DNA from: Mageeibacillus sp. UBA5438
Lineage (GTDB): Bacteria; Bacillota; Clostridia; Saccharofermentanales; DTU023
Assembly (NCBI GenBank): GCA_002427535.1
Contig: DIRK01000034.1
Location: 1 to 14,003 of the forward strand
Direction of reading: 5' to 3'
Length of the DNA stretch: 14,003 nt
The notes under the pieces are model-generated. The model was not told the DNA's origin. It searched no databases and saw only the letters and a list, made by a program, of their open reading frames with translations. Positions 13,678-14,003 of the stretch are shown in pieces; within the stretch, counting starts at the first letter, position 1, and every line of letters begins with the position of its first letter. The translations under genes were made by a program, and so were the position numbers.

Positions 13678-13956
13678 CTATTTTTTAAAGCAGTCACTGC
13701 AATAAACAGGGCGACCGGAGCGTGGCTCAAACGGAACCTTGCAATCTTTCCCGCACTCCGCACAAACCGCGTCGTACAACTGGCGAGTACCACTGTTTCT
13801 GCGTGAATAGTTGTCTCTCTTATGGGCATCACGGCACGTCTTGCACCGCTGGGGCTCATTCGTAAAACCTTTTTCAGCAAAAAATTCTTGTTCACCCGCG
13901 GTGAAAATGAATTCTTGTCCGCAATCCCTGCAGACGATGGTTTTGTCCTCGAACAT
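13678..13956 (-). CDS. Small double zinc-ribbon protein
   Basis: The 92-residue protein has four CxxC pairs: C9/C12, C38/C41, C65/C68 and C86/C89, with an extra C72. These make two zinc ribbons, the first of the type often annotated 'probable zinc-ribbon domain' (VCRDCGQEFIFTAGEQEF), the second CAECGKDCKVPF. A basic linker (DAHKRDNYSRRNSG) joins them and could bind nucleic acid. Proteins of this layout are widespread in Clostridia, with no firm function that I can name. AGAGGT lies 7-8 bases before the ATG. A perfect TTATTG-CA-CAATAA dyad (13977-13990) sits in the promoter region, close to a TTGCAT with a 17-bp spacer. Confidence 0.85.
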   Translation of the reverse strand: MFEDKTIVCRDCGQEFIFTAGEQEFFAEKGFTNEPQRCKTCRDAHKRDNYSRRNSGTRQLYDAVCAECGKDCKVPFEPRSGRPVYCSDCFKK

Positions 13957-14003
13957 GGAAAACCTCTTTCCGTGAATTATTGCACAATAAAATACTATGC
14001 AAC

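Noticed and set aside
1..14003. CRISPR arrays, rRNA genes or prophage modules
   Set aside because: No regularly spaced direct repeats, rRNA segments or phage structural genes are seen.

Overview
The window looks like the chromosome of a Bacillota (Firmicutes) member, probably Clostridia-like. The reasons are strong purine-rich Shine-Dalgarno sites (several GGAGG type), GC near 50 percent, short intergenic gaps with intrinsic terminators, tRNA genes with encoded CCA, and families common in that phylum: a tandem 'YkDS' repeat membrane protein, a small double zinc-ribbon protein, an XRE regulator with a C-terminal module, and an NCS2 permease. The genus cannot be told from the sequence alone.

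Layout. 12-651 (-) is a decayed Fic gene. It has a stop codon inside the catalytic motif and its 5' part is cut off by an IS1182-family insertion sequence (652-2544, transposase at 752-2344). The far end of the IS lies two bases from the CCA end of a tRNA-Ser(GCU) gene (-). Next come (+) a flavodoxin-fold NAD(P)H/FMN oxidoreductase, an OsmC-family thiol protein and a membrane-anchored repeat protein, each apparently with its own signals. A lone MNT-type nucleotidyltransferase (-) and tRNA-Ser(UGA) (-) follow, then lon (+), which encodes the ATP-dependent protease with both catalytic residues present. A perfect 24-bp inverted repeat terminates lon.

After lon, a minus-strand operon (9724 down to 8713) encodes a 53-residue protein, an XRE-type regulator and a 110-residue protein. 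The last of these shares a sequence module with the regulator's C-terminal half. A 19-bp perfect dyad lies over the likely promoter. This is the best candidate here for an undescribed small system. Next is a minus-strand operon (12068 down to 9896) of a GNAT acetyltransferase, a nitrilase-superfamily amidohydrolase and an aminoglycoside-phosphotransferase-like kinase gene broken by an internal deletion. A 26-bp region holding a perfect 10-bp inverted repeat separates it from a divergent NCS2 purine/pyrimidine permease gene (+). The window closes with a double zinc-ribbon protein (-).

Themes: mild oxidative or stress housekeeping (FMN oxidoreductase, OsmC, Lon), two decaying accessory genes (Fic and the kinase), one IS, and three intergenic dyads that look like operators. 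The plus-strand genes from 2781 to 8619 prefer C- and A-ending codons. The permease and the minus-strand genes use far more G- and T-ending codons, which hints at strand-bias history or rearrangement.
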